Positions 1-8,431 of a stretch of 27,233 bases of DNA are shown piece by piece. Under the pieces are notes generated by a model. That model was given only the letters and a program-made list of their open reading frames with translations. It was not told the origin of the DNA and did no database searches. The position numbers and the translations under genes were made by a program. The DNA comes from Ancylobacter novellus (lineage in GTDB: Bacteria > Pseudomonadota > Alphaproteobacteria > Rhizobiales > Xanthobacteraceae), in NCBI GenBank assembly GCA_003241485.1, contig QFQD01000071.1, positions 1 through 27,233 of the forward strand. The letters run 5' to 3'. Position 1 is the stretch's first letter. The number at the start of each line of letters is the position of its first letter.

Positions 1-49
1 CCACCCTTTCACGGTGGAGAGAGGGGTTCGACTCCCCTAGGGCGCGCCA
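1..49 (+). tRNA. tRNA-Glu (anticodon UUC), 3' part only
   Basis: The window opens inside a tRNA. Bases 1-5 and 13-17 form the anticodon stem (CCACC/GGTGG) around the loop CTTTCAC at 6-12, so the anticodon is TTC (Glu). A T-arm follows (AGGGG, loop TTCGACT, CCCCT at 22-38), then the 3' acceptor strand AGGGCGC, discriminator G and an encoded CCA at 47-49. The D-arm and 5' acceptor strand lie upstream of the window. Confidence 0.93.
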
Positions 50-227
50 CTTCCGTACAAAACCGCGAACACCCGGCTGGGTGGCGCGGTCGGCGAGTAT
101 GGCCCTTTCTAGCACCGACCTTCCTGTCGTTCTTTCGCGCGAGAGTTCATCGATCCGCGCCTGAACCGCGGCATCGGTCTTCACCCGCCGGTCGACGACG
201 GACTGTAGCAGCGCCGTCCAAGGACCT

Positions 228-262
228 CTTCCGATCCCCGGCGAAGCGCCGGCGACCGGAAG
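228..262 (-). terminator. GC-rich hairpin downstream of mqo
   Basis: A long dyad pairs CTTCCGATCCCCGGCG with CGCCGGCGACCGGAAG around a 3-base loop, with 14 of 16 positions complementary. It lies about 26 bases past the last mqo-frame stop on the minus strand. There is no clear U-tract, so it may act as a non-canonical terminator or as a 3'-end stabiliser. The rest of 50-287 holds nothing I can name. Confidence 0.5.
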
Positions 263-287
263 GGCAGGACGGCCCAAGTGCTACGCT

Positions 288-1728
288 TCAGACGTTGTCG
301 ATCTTCAACACGGGCGCGGTGTCGGCCCGTGTGCGGGCGCAGGCCGCCGCGTCTACCTTGAGGTCGATCCCATAGGTCGGGATCATTCGCTTCAGCGCCG
401 GGAGCCAGCCATCGTCGGTGAGACGATCAGCGAAGCAGGTCTGCGTCGGCCGCCGGGATCAGCTCGGTGCCAAATTCCAGTGCGCCACCGAGGCCGGAAA
501 GACCGGGGCCGTGGCTGGGCTTGATCACCTGTACGCGTTGGCCGGCGACCGCTTCTTTCCAGTCGGCGCGGTCGGCCTGGGGGAAGAACTGCCGGAGCGT
601 CGCGAACTGATGTGCCGAGCTCTGCAGCACCTGTCCGATCAGGTACTCCGTAAGGGCGACGTTGTTCTTCGCCACATCGAGGATTGGCAGAACGTTTGAT
701 GCTGTGATCGATTCGAACAGATCGGTCATCGAACCATGCTTGAGGAATTTCGGGGAGAAGCCGGCATAGGGTCCGAACAGAAGCGACTTCTTGCCCCCGA
801 TCACGCGCGTATCGAGATGCGGCACCGACATGGGCGGCGAACCGCTCGCAGCCTTGCCATACACCTTGGCCTCGTGGCGCGCGCTCACCGCGTCGACATC
901 GCAGCGCAGCCAGATGCCGCTCACCGGGAAGCCGCCATAGCCCTTGCCCTCGGGAATGCCGGACATTTGCAGGAGGTCGATGGAGGCACCGCCGGCACCG
1001 ATGAAGACGAATTTTGCCGAAACGCTCTGGCGGGTGCCGTCGTAGGTGTCCTCAACCGTGACATGCCAGCGGCCATCCGCCTCGCGCTCCAGCGCTACGA
1101 CCTTGCGATTGTAGCGCACGTCGAAACCACTCTGGGCGGTGAGCTGGGCCACGAGCAGATGGGTGAGAGAGCCGTAGTCGACATCGGTGCCGGTGATGAT
1201 GCGCGTCGCGGCGATCGGCTGGTCCACCGGCCGGCCCTCTATGATCAACGGCGCCCATTCGGAAATCTCTGCGCGTTCCTCGCTGTATTCCATGCCGTGA
1301 TAGCAGTGGTGCGCGGACATTTCCTTGTAGCGCGCGCGCAGGAATGCAACGTTCTCCTGCCCCCACACGAAGCTCATATGCGGGCAGGGATGGATGAACG
1401 CGCGGGGATCGGGAATGGCCCCCTTGCGCACCAGATGGGCCCAGAGCTGGCGGGAAATGTCGAACTCGGTGTTGACCTCTAGCGCCTTGGAAATATCGAC
1501 GGTGCCGTCGGGGCGTTGCGGTGTGTAATTCAGCTCGCAATTGGCGGCGTGCCCGGTGCCAGCGTTGTTCCAGGCCTGGGAGCTTTCCTGCCCGCAATCG
1601 CTCAGCGTCTCGTACATGATGACGTCGAGCGAGGGTTCCAACTCCTTGAGCACGGTGCCGAGGGTGACGCTCATGATGCCCGCACCGATGAGGACGACGT
1701 CGGGATTTTCCGAATTCTGGATCGGCAT
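288..1728 (-). pseudogene. mqo: malate:quinone oxidoreductase, disrupted by an internal deletion
   Basis: Mqo is an FAD-dependent, membrane-associated enzyme that oxidises malate to oxaloacetate and passes electrons to quinone. The 433-codon reading frame starts with ATG at 1728, preceded by a GGAG site, and has the N-terminal FAD motif LIGAGIMSVTLG plus the typical ESSQAWNNAGTGHAANCELNY block. It follows the family to GTELIPAAD and then stops early at 427-429. The normal C-terminus resumes in another frame from about 437 (CFADRLTDDGWLPALKRMIP, then YGIDL) and ends at a TGA at 288-290. The conserved LLGASPGAST segment expected between the two parts is missing, so roughly 25-30 codons plus a frame-changing number of bases have been lost. 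The gene is last in a fumC-cupin-mqo operon. A truncated product would lack the C-terminal part of the FAD domain and is probably inactive. A sequence error is possible but less likely for a multi-base loss. Confidence 0.85.
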
Positions 1729-1746
1729 GACGCAGCTCCGCGAGAC

Positions 1747-2142
1747 TCAGGTTGCGCTCTTGGTCGGGACGAAGCCGAGGTCGACTCCCTCCTCGTAGAC
1801 GACATAGGCGCGGCGCCACGGTTCACTGCCGATCAGACGCCACTTGTGGCCGGTGCCAGTATTGTCCTGTGCGATCAGCACATCGCCCGGCCGTATAGTG
1901 AAAGTGGCGCCGGACTTGGTCTCGAACTCCAGCGTGCCGGACAACGTAAGCACGTAGCGCGGGACCGGATCCTTGTGCCATTCGAACGACCCGCCTGACG
2001 CCGTCTCGCGGAACGAGATGTTTTTCGCGGCCGCCGCCTTGCCGATGAAGTCGCCACGCTCGCCCTCGGTGAGCGCGATGGTGCCTTCCTCGAACAGCGA
2101 GTTACCGTCCTCGCCGGTCCACATCCTGACGCATCTGATCAT
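1747..2142 (-). CDS. small single-domain cupin protein
   Basis: This 131-residue protein has a single cupin beta-barrel. The middle holds a conserved core (FEWHKDPVPRYVLTLSGTLEFE, about residues 53-75) followed by RPGDVLIAQDNTGTGHKW, with one His in each half where cupins usually place metal ligands. No signal peptide is seen. ATG at 2142 has a good GGAG site. The gene sits 18 bases after fumC and 18 bases before mqo on the same strand, so the three are almost certainly co-transcribed. Small cupins bind metals or small acids, or act as isomerases, but the substrate cannot be read from sequence. The position between the enzymes that make and use malate suggests a link to dicarboxylate metabolism; that is inference only. 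Confidence 0.8.
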   Translation of the reverse strand: MIRCVRMWTGEDGNSLFEEGTIALTEGERGDFIGKAAAAKNISFRETASGGSFEWHKDPVPRYVLTLSGTLEFETKSGATFTIRPGDVLIAQDNTGTGHKWRLIGSEPWRRAYVVYEEGVDLGFVPTKSAT

Positions 2143-2160
2143 TGCCAGTCTCCTTTGACG

Positions 2161-3621
2161 TCAAGCACCGGCGAGGCCGTTTCCGACCATGTCCAGGGGC
2201 TTGATGGTGTTATCGAAAAGCGCTGCATCGACCTTGCCGGAGGCGAGCGCAGCCTCTCGCAGCGTGGTGCCATCGGCAATCGCCTTCTCCGCGATATGCG
2301 CCGCGTTCTGGTAGCCGATCACCGGGGAAAGTGCAGTCACGAGCATGACGCTGCCCTCGACATAGTCGGCGATCTTCTTGTGGTTGAGCTCCGTGCCCTC
2401 GACGGAAAATTCGCGGAATCGCGCGCAACCATCGGCAAGAATGTGCGCGGAATGGAGAAAGTTGCTGATAATCACCGGACGCATGGCGTTCAGCTCGAAA
2501 TTGCCCTGGCTACCCGCCATCGCCACGGCCGTATCGTTGCCCAGCACCTGAATAGCGATCATCACCATCGCCTCGCACTGCGTGGGGTTGACCTTGCCGG
2601 GCATGATCGAGGAGCCTGGCTCGTTCGACGGCAGGATCAGCTCGGCGAAGCCGCAGCGGGGGCCCGAAGCGAGCCAGCGCATGTCGTTGGCAATCTTCAT
2701 CAAGGCGACGGCAAGGCCGCGCAGCGCCGCATGTGCGCGCACCATGGCATCCAGCGAACCCTGAGCCGCGAACTTGTTAGGCGCGGTAACGAAAGGCTTG
2801 CCCGTCAGCTCCGCGATTTTCGCCGCCACATCGACGGAAAAGCCCTTCGGCGCGTTCAGCCCGGTGCCGACCGCCGTGCCGCCAACCGCAAGCTCGTAGA
2901 GCCCGGAACGGCTGGCCTCGATAGCGGCAATCCCGGCGCGGATCTGCCCCGCCCAGCCGTACCATTCCTGCCCGACCGTCAGCGGCACCGCATCTTCGAG
3001 ATGGGTGCGGCCGATCTTGACGACGTCCATCCAGCCGTCGGCCTTGCGCTCGATCGTCTCGGCGAGCTGCTTGACCTGCGGCACCAGCAGTTCGTCGATG
3101 GCGGTAACCGCGGCGATATGCATGGCGGTCGGAAACGTGTCGTTTGAGGATTGGCCCATATTGACGTCGTCATTCGGACCAACGGGATGCTGCGAACCGA
3201 GAACGCCTCCGAGCAGCTGGATTGCCCGATTCGAGATCACCTCGTTGACGTTCATGTTGGACTGGGTGCCCGAGCCGGTCTGCCAGACAAAGAGTGGGTA
3301 ATGCTCATCAAGTTTGCCGGCGATCGTTTCATCCGCCGCGCGAATGATCGCGTCGCGCTTGATATCGGGAAGACGCCCGGCCTTCGCATTCACCAGCGCG
3401 CAGGCCTTCTTCACATATCCATAAGCGTGGTAGACCGCCTTGGGCATGCGATCGCCGCCAATATCGAAATGGTGGAGCGAGCGCTCGGTCTGCGCTCCCC
3501 AGTAGCGGTCGGCGGGCACATCAACATCCCCCATCGAGTCGAACTCTCGTCGGGTCCCGGTCGCCTCTATGCCTATGGGAAGATCATGCAGCGTCGCTAC
3601 GTCGCTCGGCGTTGTCGTCAT
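2161..3621 (-). CDS. fumC: class II fumarate hydratase
   Basis: FumC reversibly hydrates fumarate to L-malate in the TCA cycle as a cytosolic, iron-independent homotetramer. The protein shows the fumarase/aspartase signature GSSIMPGKVNPTQCEA, the substrate-binding stretch TGSGTQSNMNVNEVISNRA, the catalytic-histidine region GRTHLEDAVPLTVGQEW and the N-terminal DVPADRYWGAQTERS. I chose ATG at 3621 because CAGGATA gives it a Shine-Dalgarno site; an upstream TTG at 3642 is in frame but has none. This yields 486 residues, about 20 longer than the usual 460-470, because of a non-conserved N-terminal extension of some 25 residues. It is the first gene of fumC-cupin-mqo, which pairs fumarase with malate oxidation. 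Confidence 0.95.
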   Translation of the reverse strand: MTTTPSDVATLHDLPIGIEATGTRREFDSMGDVDVPADRYWGAQTERSLHHFDIGGDRMPKAVYHAYGYVKKACALVNAKAGRLPDIKRDAIIRAADETIAGKLDEHYPLFVWQTGSGTQSNMNVNEVISNRAIQLLGGVLGSQHPVGPNDDVNMGQSSNDTFPTAMHIAAVTAIDELLVPQVKQLAETIERKADGWMDVVKIGRTHLEDAVPLTVGQEWYGWAGQIRAGIAAIEASRSGLYELAVGGTAVGTGLNAPKGFSVDVAAKIAELTGKPFVTAPNKFAAQGSLDAMVRAHAALRGLAVALMKIANDMRWLASGPRCGFAELILPSNEPGSSIMPGKVNPTQCEAMVMIAIQVLGNDTAVAMAGSQGNFELNAMRPVIISNFLHSAHILADGCARFREFSVEGTELNHKKIADYVEGSVMLVTALSPVIGYQNAAHIAEKAIADGTTLREAALASGKVDAALFDNTIKPLDMVGNGLAGA

Positions 3622-3762
3622 AGGGGTATCCTGCACGTGCAAAGCTAAAGTCAGCCGCTACTCGAGGTAGAAACCAAACATGTCGGCAGCACTTTGACCG
3701 TTTCGCCGCGATGTCGTTTCCATAAACGCCCGCTCGCGGTCAGATTGTGCGGATTTGACCTA

Positions 3763-3800
3763 TCAGCTCGATGAAACGCCCCGATCGATTTCATCGCTGA
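3763..3800. promoter_or_regulatory. dyad upstream of fumC
   Basis: GATGAAA (3770-3776) and TTTCATC (3789-3795) form a perfect inverted repeat with a 12-base spacer. Outside it TCAGC (3763-3767) pairs with GCTGA (3796-3800) if two bases are bulged. It lies about 145 bases upstream of the fumC start, in the arcD2-fumC gap (3622-3887). It could be an operator for fumC or an RNA hairpin; no known box was matched. Confidence 0.35.
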
Positions 3801-3838
3801 CGTGCTGATGTCTGGTGAACTCTTGCGAACCGAGCCTC

Positions 3839-3854
3839 GCGCGATCCTTCGCGC
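3839..3854 (-). terminator. terminator-like hairpin after the arginine operon
   Basis: GCGCGA and TCGCGC pair around a 4-base loop about 34 bases past the stop of the last antiporter gene on the minus strand. There is no U-tract, so this is only a probable transcript end separating the arginine operon from fumC. Confidence 0.35.
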
Positions 3855-3887
3855 AGGGACGATTTTCACTGAGGGCCGTCGCGCGCC

Positions 3888-5312
3888 TCAGACGCTGATG
3901 CGACCGGTCGCCAGACCGAAGACCGCCAGCACGGCGCCCGTAACGGCGGCAGCGAACAGCAGCCATTCGACGGGCGTGAAGACGGGCTGGCCACGCTCGC
4001 GTTGCGACAGGATGAAGAGGGCGGTGCCCGGCGCGTAGATCACCAGCGACAGCAGCAGGAACTTCAATCCGCCCGCATAGATCAGGCCGACGGTGTAGAT
4101 TGTCGCCAGACCTGCGCGCATCAGATCGCCCGCGCGCGCCTTGAGCCTCCCGGTATAGGTGTCTCCGCTCCACGCTAGTTTCAGCGCATAGGCCGCGACA
4201 AGAAGATAGGGCAGCAGGATCATCGAGGAGGTGAGCTGGAGCGCCAACAGGAAGGCCTGCTCGGCGAAAAGCGTCATGACGAGAAAGAACTGAACCAGCA
4301 GATTGGTCAGCCATAGGGCGGCGAAGGGCACCTTGTTGCGGTTCTCGGCGGCCAGAAAGGCCGGCATGGTTTCCATCCGCGCGGCTGAGAACAGGACTTC
4401 GGCAGCCAGCAGGGACCATGAGAGATAGGCGCCAAGCACTGAGACGATCAGCCCGACGGAGATGAACAGTGCGCCCCATGGGCCGACAACAGCCTGCAGC
4501 ACGCCGGCCATGGAGGGGTTGCGCAGGCCCGCAAGATCAGGGCGCAGCATGACGCCATAGGACAGCATGGTCACCAGAACGAGCAGGCACAGCACGCCGA
4601 GAAAACCCAACAGCGTGGCCAGGCCGACATCCTCGCGGCGGCGCGCGTAGCGAGAATAGACGCTGGCGCCTTCGATACCCACGAAGACGAAGACAGTGAC
4701 CAGCATTGTGCCACGCACCTGGTCGAACAGGCCGCCGGCATCCGCCCCTCCCAAGAAATTCGCGGCGAAGATATCGGCCTTGAAGCCGAAGCCGGCGAAC
4801 ACCAGGAACAGCAGGATCGGAATGATCTTGGCGACGGTGACGACGGTGTTGAGCGCCGCCGCCTCGCGCACGCCGCGCAGGATCAGAAAATGCACGATCC
4901 ACACGCCCACCGACGATACCGCCACAGCAATGACGGTGTTGCCATCCCCGAAGACCGGAAATAGCGCGCCGAGCGTCGACTTGATCAGCACCCAATAGGA
5001 CACATTGCCGAGGCAGCAGACGGTCCAGTAGCCAAGCGCGGACGCGAAACCGAGATAATTGCCGAAGCCGTCCTTGGCATAAGCGAACACGCCGGCATCG
5101 AGATCAGGCTTGCGACGCGACAGTGTCTGGAACACGAAGGCCAGCATCAGCATACCGCCGCCGGCAATAGTCCAGGCGATGAGCGCGCCCAAACCGCCGG
5201 TGACCCGCCCAAACGTCTGCGGGAGCGAGAAGATGCCGGCGCCGACCATGGAGCCGACCACCATGGCGGTCAACGTCGGCAGCGCGAATTCCTGGTCGGT
5301 GGGCTTGGTCAT
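3888..5312 (-). CDS. APC-family basic amino acid antiporter (ArcD-like, second copy)
   Basis: This integral inner-membrane protein of the amino acid-polyamine-organocation family probably exchanges arginine for ornithine. The start region has the family motif VVGSMVGAGIFSLP in the first membrane helix, and about 12-13 hydrophobic helices follow. Blocks such as ALGYWTVCCLGNVSYWVL, FVGIEGASVYSRYARRREDV and SWSLLAAEVLFSAAR match the other antiporter of this operon closely, so the two are paralogues. ATG at 5312 (474 residues) is preferred: the open frame runs back to a GTG at 5348, but the conserved N-terminus begins just after the ATG. It lies 67 bases downstream of arcA on the same strand. The exact substrate could also be lysine, a polyamine or another cationic amino acid. 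Confidence 0.88.
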   Translation of the reverse strand: MTKPTDQEFALPTLTAMVVGSMVGAGIFSLPQTFGRVTGGLGALIAWTIAGGGMLMLAFVFQTLSRRKPDLDAGVFAYAKDGFGNYLGFASALGYWTVCCLGNVSYWVLIKSTLGALFPVFGDGNTVIAVAVSSVGVWIVHFLILRGVREAAALNTVVTVAKIIPILLFLVFAGFGFKADIFAANFLGGADAGGLFDQVRGTMLVTVFVFVGIEGASVYSRYARRREDVGLATLLGFLGVLCLLVLVTMLSYGVMLRPDLAGLRNPSMAGVLQAVVGPWGALFISVGLIVSVLGAYLSWSLLAAEVLFSAARMETMPAFLAAENRNKVPFAALWLTNLLVQFFLVMTLFAEQAFLLALQLTSSMILLPYLLVAAYALKLAWSGDTYTGRLKARAGDLMRAGLATIYTVGLIYAGGLKFLLLSLVIYAPGTALFILSQRERGQPVFTPVEWLLFAAAVTGAVLAVFGLATGRISV

Positions 5313-5350
5313 GCGAGCGCCTGTGTGACGATGGTGGCGCAACCTCACTC

Positions 5351-5366
5351 CTCTCCATCGGGAGAG
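5351..5366 (-). other. hairpin between arcA and the second antiporter gene
   Basis: CTCTCC (5351-5356) and GGAGAG (5361-5366) form a 6-bp stem with loop ATCG, about 15 bases past the arcA stop. It is short and has no U-tract. It may attenuate or mark an mRNA processing site within the operon, lowering expression of the distal antiporter. Confidence 0.3.
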
Positions 5367-5379
5367 GGAGGAGTCCTCG

Positions 5380-6621
5380 TCAGTAGTCCACCGCGTCTCG
5401 AATGATCGGGCAGGTCATGCAATGCCCGCCGCCACGCCCGCGCCCGAGCTCGGAACCGTCAATGGTGATGACCTCGATGCCAGCCTTGCGCAGCAGCGTG
5501 TTGGCGTAGGTGTTGCGGTCATAGGCGAAGACGACGCCGGGGGAGGCGCAGACGAGATTCGCACCGGAATCCCACTGGGTGCGCTCGCGGACATAGTCGT
5601 TGCCGCCGGTCTGCACGACCCGCATTTCCTTCAGGCCCAGAGCCTCGCGCACTGTCTCCACGAGGCCGCCCTTGTCCTTGCGCAATTCGACGCCGCCCTT
5701 TCCGTCCGGGCGGTAGGAGAAGCAGTCGATCTTGTCGACGATGTCGGGATAGAGCAGCACGCAGTCACGGTCGGCGAAGGTGAAGACCGTATCGAGATGC
5801 ATCGCCGCGCGCAGCTTCGGCATGGCGGCAATGATGACGCGCTCGGCGGCGCCTTGCGCGAACAACGCCGCCGCCACCTGGCTGATGGCCTGGCGCGAGG
5901 TGCGCTCGCTCATGCCGATCAGCACATTGCCCTTGCCGATAGGCATCACGTCGCCGCCTTCCAGCGTGGCAAGGCCCCAGTCCTGCGTGGGGTCGCCCCA
6001 CCACACCTTCACCTTGCCGGCGAAGTCCGGGTGGAACTTGTAGATCGACGTGGTGAGGATGGTCTCTTCGTGCCGCGCCGGCCAGTAGAGCGGGTTCAGC
6101 GTCACGCCGCCATAGATCCAGCAAGTGGTGTCGCGGGTGTACAGCGTGTTGGGCAGCGGCGGCAGCAGATATTCGTTCACGCCGGCCGCGTCGCGGATCA
6201 GCGCCAGCGTTTCGCCGCCGATGGTCTCGGGGAATTCATAGGTCGACAGGCCGCCGATCAGGGTCTCGGCCAGCTGGCGGTCGGGCAGGCCGTCGAGATA
6301 GGAACGCACCTCGTCGACAAAGCCGAGGCCGACATTGTTCGGCACCACCTGATGGTCGAGAATCCAGGCCCGCGCCTCTGGGATGGCGACGGTCTCGGTC
6401 AGCAGATTGTGCATCTCGACAACCTCGATGCCGCGGTCGCGCATCTTGGTGACGAAGTCGAAATGGTCGCGCTTGGCGACATCAACCCACAGCACGTCGT
6501 CGAACAGCAGCTGGTCGCAATTGCTCGGGGTCAGCCGCTGATGGGCGCGGCCCGGGGCGCACACCATGACCTTGCGCAGCTGGCCGACCTCGGAATGCAC
6601 ACCGAAGGGGGATTCCATCAT
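5380..6621 (-). CDS. arcA: arginine deiminase
   Basis: ArcA hydrolyses L-arginine to citrulline and ammonia in the cytosol, the first step of the arginine deiminase pathway. The 413-residue length is normal. Catalytic elements are visible: TRDTT (Asp164), LEGGD (Glu221), MHLDTVFTF (His275 and Asp277) and the nucleophile Cys401 in RGRGGGHCMTCP. The N-terminal GVHSEVGQLRKVMVCAPG is typical. ATG at 6621, or the adjacent in-frame ATG at 6618, follows an AGGAG site. The gene sits between two antiporter genes, 21 bases after the first. The pathway's usual arcB (ornithine carbamoyltransferase) and arcC (carbamate kinase) are not beside it, so citrulline must be processed by enzymes encoded elsewhere, or exported, or ammonia release itself may be the purpose. 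Confidence 0.95.
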   Translation of the reverse strand: MMESPFGVHSEVGQLRKVMVCAPGRAHQRLTPSNCDQLLFDDVLWVDVAKRDHFDFVTKMRDRGIEVVEMHNLLTETVAIPEARAWILDHQVVPNNVGLGFVDEVRSYLDGLPDRQLAETLIGGLSTYEFPETIGGETLALIRDAAGVNEYLLPPLPNTLYTRDTTCWIYGGVTLNPLYWPARHEETILTTSIYKFHPDFAGKVKVWWGDPTQDWGLATLEGGDVMPIGKGNVLIGMSERTSRQAISQVAAALFAQGAAERVIIAAMPKLRAAMHLDTVFTFADRDCVLLYPDIVDKIDCFSYRPDGKGGVELRKDKGGLVETVREALGLKEMRVVQTGGNDYVRERTQWDSGANLVCASPGVVFAYDRNTYANTLLRKAGIEVITIDGSELGRGRGGGHCMTCPIIRDAVDY

Positions 6622-6642
6622 GGGGCTCCTATGTCTGGTCGA

Positions 6643-8079
6643 TCAGTGGGTGATGGTGCCGGTGAAAAGGCCGTAAGTGCCGATGGCGGCGGCCACGAGC
6701 GTGATGGCGAAGACCAGCATCTCTGCCCTGGTGAACACGCGCGCCTTCTGCTCGCGCCGGGCCCAGAAGTAGAGAAGCAGGGTGCCGGGCACGAACAGCA
6801 CGGCCACCAGCAACACGTATTTCAAGCCGGCGGCGACGAACATGAACAGCGTGTAGACCACAGCGATCCAGGCGATGATCTGGTCGCGGCCGCGCTCCTG
6901 CGGGGTGGTCTCGTAGCCGACCCCGCTGCGCGCCAGCAGCACGCCGTAGCCGGCGACCAGCAGGTAAGGCAGCAGCGCCGTGACGCTGGTCATGTCGAGC
7001 ATGAAATTGAAGGCGTCGCGCGACCAGTAGGTCGAGACGACGAAGGCCGAGACGACGCCATTGGTCAGCCACAGCGCGTTGGCGGGCACGCGGTTGCCGT
7101 TCTGTGCCGCGAACAGCTTCGGCATGTCCTGCGATTTGGCGGCCGCAAACAACACCTCGGCGCAGATCAGCGACCAGGCCAGATAGGCGCCGAGAACGGA
7201 GACCAGCACGCCGATGGAGATGAACACCGCCCCCCAGTGCCCGACGACGAGTTCCAGCGCTCCCGCAAGCGAGGGGTTGGCCACGGCGGCGATGGCCACG
7301 CGCGGTGCGGTGGCATAGGGGAGCAGGGTCACCGCCACCATGAGGCCGGTGACGGCGACGAAGCCGAGGATGGTGGCGGTGCCGACATCCGCGCGCTTCC
7401 TGGCGTAGCGCGAATAGACGCTGGCGCCCTCGATGCCGAGGAACACGAAGACGGTGATCAGCATGGTGTCGCGCACCTGTGCCAGCAGCGTCTTCTCCGG
7501 CATGTTCACGCCGCCGAAGAAATTCTCCGAGAACTGCGCGTAGTTGAAGAAGAACACGAAGGCGAGGATCGCCAGGACCAGCGGCACGATCTTGGCGATG
7601 GTGACGATGGTGTTGATCACCGTCGCCTGCTCGATGCCGCGCAGGATCATGAAATGGAACGCCCAGATGCCGACCAGCGAGACGATGATCGCGGTCGCCG
7701 TGCTGCCGTCGCCGAAGAGATCGGGGAAGAACCGCCCGAGGGTCGAGCCGATCAGCACCCAGTAGAACACGTTGCCGAGGCAGCTGCCGAGCCAGTATCC
7801 GAACGCCGAGAGGAAGCCCATATAGTCGCCAAAGCCGGCCTTGGCGTAGGCGAACATGCCGGCGTCGATGTCGGGCCGCTTCTCCGCCAGCGCCTGGAAC
7901 ACCCGCGCCAGCATGTACATGCCGGTGCCGGCAATCGCCCAGGCGATGATCGCGCCAAACGGCCCTGTCGCGGTGGCGAACCGGCCCGGCAGGTTGAAGA
8001 TGCCGGCGCCGACCATCGAGCCCACCACCACCGCGGTCAGGGCGGGAAGCGAGAGCTTGCCAGCGGAGGTGTCAGCCAT
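6643..8079 (-). CDS. arcD: APC-family arginine/ornithine antiporter (first copy)
   Basis: This is a membrane antiporter of the APC superfamily, most like the arginine-ornithine exchangers that supply arginine deiminase. The 478-residue protein starts with the helix-1 motif VVGSMVGAGIFNLPG, shows FGYWLGSCLGNVFYWVL and FLGIEGASVYSRYARKRADV, and has about 12-13 hydrophobic segments. ATG at 8079 follows GAGG. It is the promoter-proximal gene of the arginine operon, with a 350-base upstream region. Its similarity to the gene after arcA over the full length points to duplication followed by divergence. Direct coupling to arcA makes arginine/ornithine or arginine/citrulline exchange the best guess. 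Confidence 0.88.
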   Translation of the reverse strand: MADTSAGKLSLPALTAVVVGSMVGAGIFNLPGRFATATGPFGAIIAWAIAGTGMYMLARVFQALAEKRPDIDAGMFAYAKAGFGDYMGFLSAFGYWLGSCLGNVFYWVLIGSTLGRFFPDLFGDGSTATAIIVSLVGIWAFHFMILRGIEQATVINTIVTIAKIVPLVLAILAFVFFFNYAQFSENFFGGVNMPEKTLLAQVRDTMLITVFVFLGIEGASVYSRYARKRADVGTATILGFVAVTGLMVAVTLLPYATAPRVAIAAVANPSLAGALELVVGHWGAVFISIGVLVSVLGAYLAWSLICAEVLFAAAKSQDMPKLFAAQNGNRVPANALWLTNGVVSAFVVSTYWSRDAFNFMLDMTSVTALLPYLLVAGYGVLLARSGVGYETTPQERGRDQIIAWIAVVYTLFMFVAAGLKYVLLVAVLFVPGTLLLYFWARREQKARVFTRAEMLVFAITLVAAAIGTYGLFTGTITH

Positions 8080-8431
8080 GTTTCGCCTCGTGGGAAAGGA
8101 GGAAGCGTCGTGCGTTCAACCCTATAAACCAGCAGGCTTTCCAATAAATGTGCCGGACGTCCCAATTGTTGTCGCCCGATCTCAATTTAACGTCTTTCAT
8201 TGTCGATAACCAACCCTATAAATGCTGCAAGTGCGAAGGATACGTGCACCCTCCCCCAATAAGACAACTTGGATTGCGTTCAGGATTGGCGTCCGAACTC
8301 TGCGTAGCCTGGGATGGAGATATCGACCTCGAAAGCCCAATCATTCGGTCCACAGGGAGGCGCTGGCCGGGCGTCTCGCAGCAACGTGCTCAGGCACCAC
8401 GGGCGATGAACAGCTTCTCCGGACGCCCTAT
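8080..8431 (-). promoter_or_regulatory. arginine operon upstream region
   Basis: This 352-base gap has no convincing gene. It is locally richer in A/T than its surroundings and must hold the promoter of arcD-arcA-arcD2, read leftwards. It contains a 12-base exact direct repeat, listed separately. I found no clear Anr/FNR box of the TTGAT-N4-ATCAA type, which controls arc operons in some other bacteria. Confidence 0.5.
8117..8222. repeat. two exact 12-base direct repeats CAACCCTATAAA
   Basis: CAACCCTATAAA occurs at 8117-8128 and again at 8211-8222, 94 bases apart (about nine helical turns), in the promoter region of the arginine operon. Paired direct sites are typical for AraC-type activators, and an AraC-family gene lies immediately upstream on the same strand. 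The link is inference. Confidence 0.5.

Noticed and set aside
50..230. A minus-strand reading frame between mqo and the tRNA that looks mildly protein-like (for example ALLQSVVDRR, QARIDELSRE)
   Set aside because: It has no start signal, runs into the tRNA and matches no family I know. It may be a gene remnant, but I cannot support it.
1..290. Possible integration site at the tRNA-Glu 3' end
   Set aside because: No integrase and no second copy of the tRNA 3' end was seen in the window.
5422..8127. A 901-codon open frame on the plus strand opposite the arginine operon
   Set aside because: It is antisense to arcA and an antiporter, both clearly real. Its composition (runs of D, H, R, G, A) is the mirror of high-GC coding DNA and no domain is seen.
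8080..8431. Anr/FNR site upstream of the arginine operon
   Set aside because: I looked for TTGAT-N4-ATCAA because such sites control arc operons elsewhere, but found no convincing match.
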